Positions 61,485 to 64,000 of a DNA stretch of 64,000 nt are shown here, one piece after another (within the stretch, counting starts at the first letter, position 1; every line of letters begins with the position of its first letter). The position numbers and the translations under genes are program-made. A model generated the notes under the pieces. The model saw nothing but the letters and a program-made list of their open reading frames with translations, was not told where the DNA came from and ran no database searches. Origin of the DNA: Soonwooa buanensis (lineage in GTDB: Bacteria; Bacteroidota; Bacteroidia; Flavobacteriales; Weeksellaceae); contig NZ_FUYZ01000003.1 of NCBI RefSeq assembly GCF_900167905.1, positions 248,001 to 312,000 of the forward strand, in the 5' to 3' direction.

Positions 61485-63680
61485 CTATTTTTGGTTCATC
61501 AATCCGCCATTATCTTCTTTTGGCGTATCTTGATTTAAGAGATTTTGATCAACTTTAGCTAACTTATTTTTAGTCGGTATTTTATAGTTGATCGAGAAAC
61601 CAAAGTTTCGGCTGTCCCAACGGTTTTGCAAATAAATCGGCGTTGCAGTATTAACCGTTTTGAAATTCATTCTCGAGCTGTTGAAAATATCATTCGCAAA
61701 CAAGCTTACAGTAATTCTATCTTTATTAAATTTCTTGCTGAAATTAAGGTCAACACGATTCATAATTGGTTGTGTCGATTGGAAGAAATAGTAATTTCCT
61801 TTTGTTGAATAAGAGAAATTTGGTGCGAATTTAATGTTATAAGGAAGGATAAATTGTCCTGCCACGTTGAAGAACCACATGCCTTTTTTATCCGTAATTT
61901 CTTTGATATCTTGGAATTGATAACCTGCGTACAAGTACAAGAAATTAATTTTATCAGGATTAAAATTAAACTTCATAATCTCGCTAAACGGTTTCGAGAA
62001 AATCATAAACGGAACGGGAAGTCCCACATTAAAGCTGTGTTGTGTCAAACTGTGGATGTTGACATTGGTCTGCGAAATACTGTAGCCATCGCGTTCCACA
62101 TACATCATCACTTGGTCTTTCACGCTGCTCACGTTATAGCTGATAAAGGCATAATCGAAAGCGCTAATTTTAGCTTCGAAGTTGTTGTAAATCGTCGGTT
62201 GCACATTTGGGTTACCAGAAATACTAACGTTCGGATTTTGGAAAGTCGTGTTGTTCGGGTTCAATTGACCAGTTGATGGCAAACTTATTTTTCGGTTGTA
62301 GTTTAAATTAAAATACAAGCTTTTTGCAAAATCATATTGCATGCTAGCATTTGGGAACAATTCAAATTTTTTGAAAGGCGTTAAATCATCCCATTGGTTT
62401 TTTCTTAAATTCAAAGATTTACCAGAAATGTCGTAATCTTCAGCTCTAAGACCAGCGATAAAACTAAATTTTTTAATCTTCGTATTCAATTCGGCGTAAG
62501 TTGCAGCTGTTTGTCTTTGATAATCTAAATTTTTAATGCCAAGGAAATCTGTCGTGAAATCCGTTTTCTCATACAAACCTCCAAAACTAATTTTACTTTC
62601 ATCCAATAATTTTATCGGTTGCGAATAGTCGACGCGAAGATTGTAGTAGTTTTGATCGGATGCATTGTCCATATCAGCTCCAAAAATCTGCGTGCCACTT
62701 GGTGTGAAAAATGAATTTTGTCCAGTTTGGTCAAAAGTTGATTTGAAACTCGAATAATTAGCTTTGATGTCTAATTTTTGGTTTTTATCATCAAATCTTT
62801 TCTGATAAGTTGCTGTTATTTCGTTTCGGTCGCTTTTGGTTTTGCTTTTTCCGATGTTTAGATAATTAGCAACAACATTATTTCCTGATCCGATCGGTGA
62901 TTCGATCATAGATGTTCCATCCGAATTGTTGTAAGAATCGTTGTTTGCATTGTAGTAATCGTAGTTTAACAATAATCTATCTTTTCCTAAATCGAAAGTC
63001 AAAGCGGCTTTTGCAAAATATCCGCGAGAATATTTGTCGCCAAAACCTCTCGATAAATCGTCCATTTGGTTGCTAGAAAAAGATTCTCCGTAGGTTTGTC
63101 CCGCGCTTAATTGCCATCCAAAAATTTTATTTCTAGAATTTAAAACAATACTATTATTAAATCTATTTCTGAACTTATCATAATCCGAAAATCTATAACC
63201 TCCAGAATAAGTTGCTGTTAAATAATTTTTCGCAGATTTTGAAGTAATGATATTTAAAATTGCGCCACCAGAAGTTGCAGGAAATTCTGCGCCAGGTTGC
63301 GTCACAACTTCCACACGTTCAATCGCTGAAGCGGGCATGCCTTCTAGGAAAGCTGTTAAGTCGTTGGTGGAAATATTCAACGGTCGTCCGTCCATGTAGA
63401 CATCAAGCGGTTTTCCTTGATACATCATTCCTGCGATGTCGGTAACCACCATTCCTGGAAGTTTTTTAATGCCTTCTAAAGATGATCCTGAGTTAAGGCT
63501 TGCTTGTTCGGAAAAATCGAAAATTGTTCTGTCAGCCTTTTGCTCGACAGCTTTTTTAGTTTTGGTTATTGTAACCTCTTCAATTTGTTTTTCCTTTGAG
63601 TTCTCTTTTTTAGATTCTTGCGCAAACGCAACTTGAACGCTCAAAAATAAACTCGCTGCTAAAATAATTCTTTTGTTCAT
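61485..63680 (-). CDS. TonB-dependent-receptor-like outer membrane protein
   Basis: A 731-residue outer-membrane protein. The signal peptide ends near residue 20 (LSVQVAFAQ). The plug domain (about 35-175) has IEEVTITKTKKAVEQKADRTIFDFS, SLEGIKKLPGMVV, MDGRPLNISTNDLTAFLEGMPASAIERVEVVTQPGAEFPATSGGAILNIITSK. The rest is a beta-barrel. Unlike many Bacteroidota receptors there is no N-terminal carboxypeptidase-like domain. A His/ligand-binding partner of the SusD type is not adjacent. The ATG at 63680 is chosen over a start six codons upstream, because it opens a clean signal sequence. The cargo is unknown. Confidence 0.88.
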   Translation of the reverse strand: MNKRIILAASLFLSVQVAFAQESKKENSKEKQIEEVTITKTKKAVEQKADRTIFDFSEQASLNSGSSLEGIKKLPGMVVTDIAGMMYQGKPLDVYMDGRPLNISTNDLTAFLEGMPASAIERVEVVTQPGAEFPATSGGAILNIITSKSAKNYLTATYSGGYRFSDYDKFRNRFNNSIVLNSRNKIFGWQLSAGQTYGESFSSNQMDDLSRGFGDKYSRGYFAKAALTFDLGKDRLLLNYDYYNANNDSYNNSDGTSMIESPIGSGNNVVANYLNIGKSKTKSDRNEITATYQKRFDDKNQKLDIKANYSSFKSTFDQTGQNSFFTPSGTQIFGADMDNASDQNYYNLRVDYSQPIKLLDESKISFGGLYEKTDFTTDFLGIKNLDYQRQTAATYAELNTKIKKFSFIAGLRAEDYDISGKSLNLRKNQWDDLTPFKKFELFPNASMQYDFAKSLYFNLNYNRKISLPSTGQLNPNNTTFQNPNVSISGNPNVQPTIYNNFEAKISAFDYAFISYNVSSVKDQVMMYVERDGYSISQTNVNIHSLTQHSFNVGLPVPFMIFSKPFSEIMKFNFNPDKINFLYLYAGYQFQDIKEITDKKGMWFFNVAGQFILPYNIKFAPNFSYSTKGNYYFFQSTQPIMNRVDLNFSKKFNKDRITVSLFANDIFNSSRMNFKTVNTATPIYLQNRWDSRNFGFSINYKIPTKNKLAKVDQNLLNQDTPKEDNGGLMNQK

Positions 63681-63721
63681 AAATGCTTGTCTACGCAATT
63701 AGACAAACAATTTTTGCATTT
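63681..63721 (-). promoter_or_regulatory. Hairpin directly before the receptor start codon
   Basis: On the minus strand AAATGC pairs with GCATTT and TTGTCTA with TAGACAA (63721-63681; a 6-bp and a 7-bp stem with a 9-base bulge), ending at the ATG. A structured 5' leader could affect ribosome access. Confidence 0.5.
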
Positions 63722-63752
63722 GTTACAAACAATATTATTTAACATTTAAAAT

Positions 63753-63834
63753 AAAAAAACACCAAGACAATTTTTAAAGATTCTTTTTCATCATTTGTGA
63801 TTTTAGAAACTATCCTCCTTTTATTGTCTTAGTG
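63753..63834 (-). terminator. Terminator-like hairpin in the receptor leader
   Basis: On the minus strand CACTAAGACAAT (63834-63823) pairs with ATTGTCTTGGTG (63771-63760, one mismatch) around a 51-base loop, followed by seven U (63759-63753). It would stop transcription before the receptor gene. Confidence 0.45.
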
Positions 63835-63849
63835 CTTGTAAATCCTTAA

Positions 63850-63884
63850 CAAATGTATATTTTTATAAATATATACACTAACAA
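63850..63884 (-). promoter_or_regulatory. Possible promoter of the receptor leader
   Basis: On the minus strand TACATTTG (63857-63850) with TTG (63884-63882). The 24-base gap is long. The start site would be near 63845, just before the hairpin above. The remaining bases to 64000 show no gene. Confidence 0.4.
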
Positions 63885-64000
63885 TTACCTGTCGTGAATC
63901 AAGAATTTTGACAGCGTTTTTATTGTTTAATTGATTGATTTTTAGGTGTTAAAATTTGTAAAATACTTATTCTATAAATATAAATTTAATAAACGTTTAT

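Overview
The window is a stretch of AT-rich chromosome from a Bacteroidota bacterium of class Flavobacteriia. A Weeksellaceae/Chryseobacterium-like genome fits best, but the genus is inferred. The pointers are promoters of the Bacteroidota type (TTG at -33, TAnnTTTG at -7), a type IX secretion C-terminal sorting domain, a GLPGLI-family protein, MetH split into two proteins, a fused CcoNO oxidase subunit, a standalone RapZ C-terminal domain and many TTG or GTG starts. There is no sign of phage, insertion sequences, CRISPR or integrases. The content is mostly core genome with a few poorly characterised modules.

Layout. 1-1538: the N-terminal end of a GH63-like glucosidase running off the left edge, then an SDR oxidoreductase. 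1758-10957: a methionine locus behind a SAM-I riboswitch (metX-like acyltransferase, ACT-homoserine dehydrogenase, MetZ-like sulfhydrylase, split metH, metF). 10992-13206: a T9SS cargo protein and rpmA/rplU. 13607-18800: GH3-family enzyme, small lipoprotein, MFS transporter, serS and another lipoprotein. 18834-23589: a tightly overlapping asparagine synthetase-flippase-glycosyltransferase set and a protein of unknown function. 23709-29149: CCG-domain Fe-S protein, membrane 4Fe-4S protein, MCE/MlaD protein and a PpiD-like chaperone. 29305-31093: ECF sigma factor, probable anti-sigma factor and a secreted sensor-like protein. 31221-40418: DUF2520 protein, GLPGLI protein, feoA-feoB-small Cys protein, glmM, a TPR protein, a DMT exporter, aat and a DUF3127 protein. 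40597-40848: three tRNAs (Leu-TAG, Gly-GCC, Leu-TAA). 41056-46587: a histone H1-like protein, a degenerate histidine kinase, a YpfJ-type metalloprotease, ribH, a TPR protein, apt and a lipoprotein. 46747-49118: RapZ-C, a MurU-like nucleotidyltransferase, a LOG-like protein and a small exported protein. 49173-58832: the whole cbb3 oxidase locus (ccoI, ccoS, ccoNO, ccoQ-like, ccoP, ccoG, ccoH/fixH, SafE) with a divergent Crp/Fnr regulator. 58880-63680: panB, a small membrane protein, an RluA-type synthase, a secreted protein and a TonB-dependent-receptor-like outer membrane protein with a structured leader.

How the genes work together. The first 11 kb turns homoserine into methionine and supplies the methyl group (MetF to MetH); the riboswitch senses the end product SAM. 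The cbb3 block holds structural, assembly and copper-delivery genes for a high-affinity terminal oxidase. The MCE/Fe-S block looks like an uncharacterised quinone-linked redox complex and is the best candidate here for an undescribed system.

Non-coding structure. A dispersed intergenic repeat of about 90-140 bp occurs in four places, and a two-hairpin REP-like element occurs twice. Intrinsic terminators separate most convergent genes. Gene-free stretches over 300 bases are 1539-1976 (promoter and riboswitch), 13207-13606 (repeats and hairpins), 41233-41547 (a promoter only) and 63681-64000 (structured leader and promoter).
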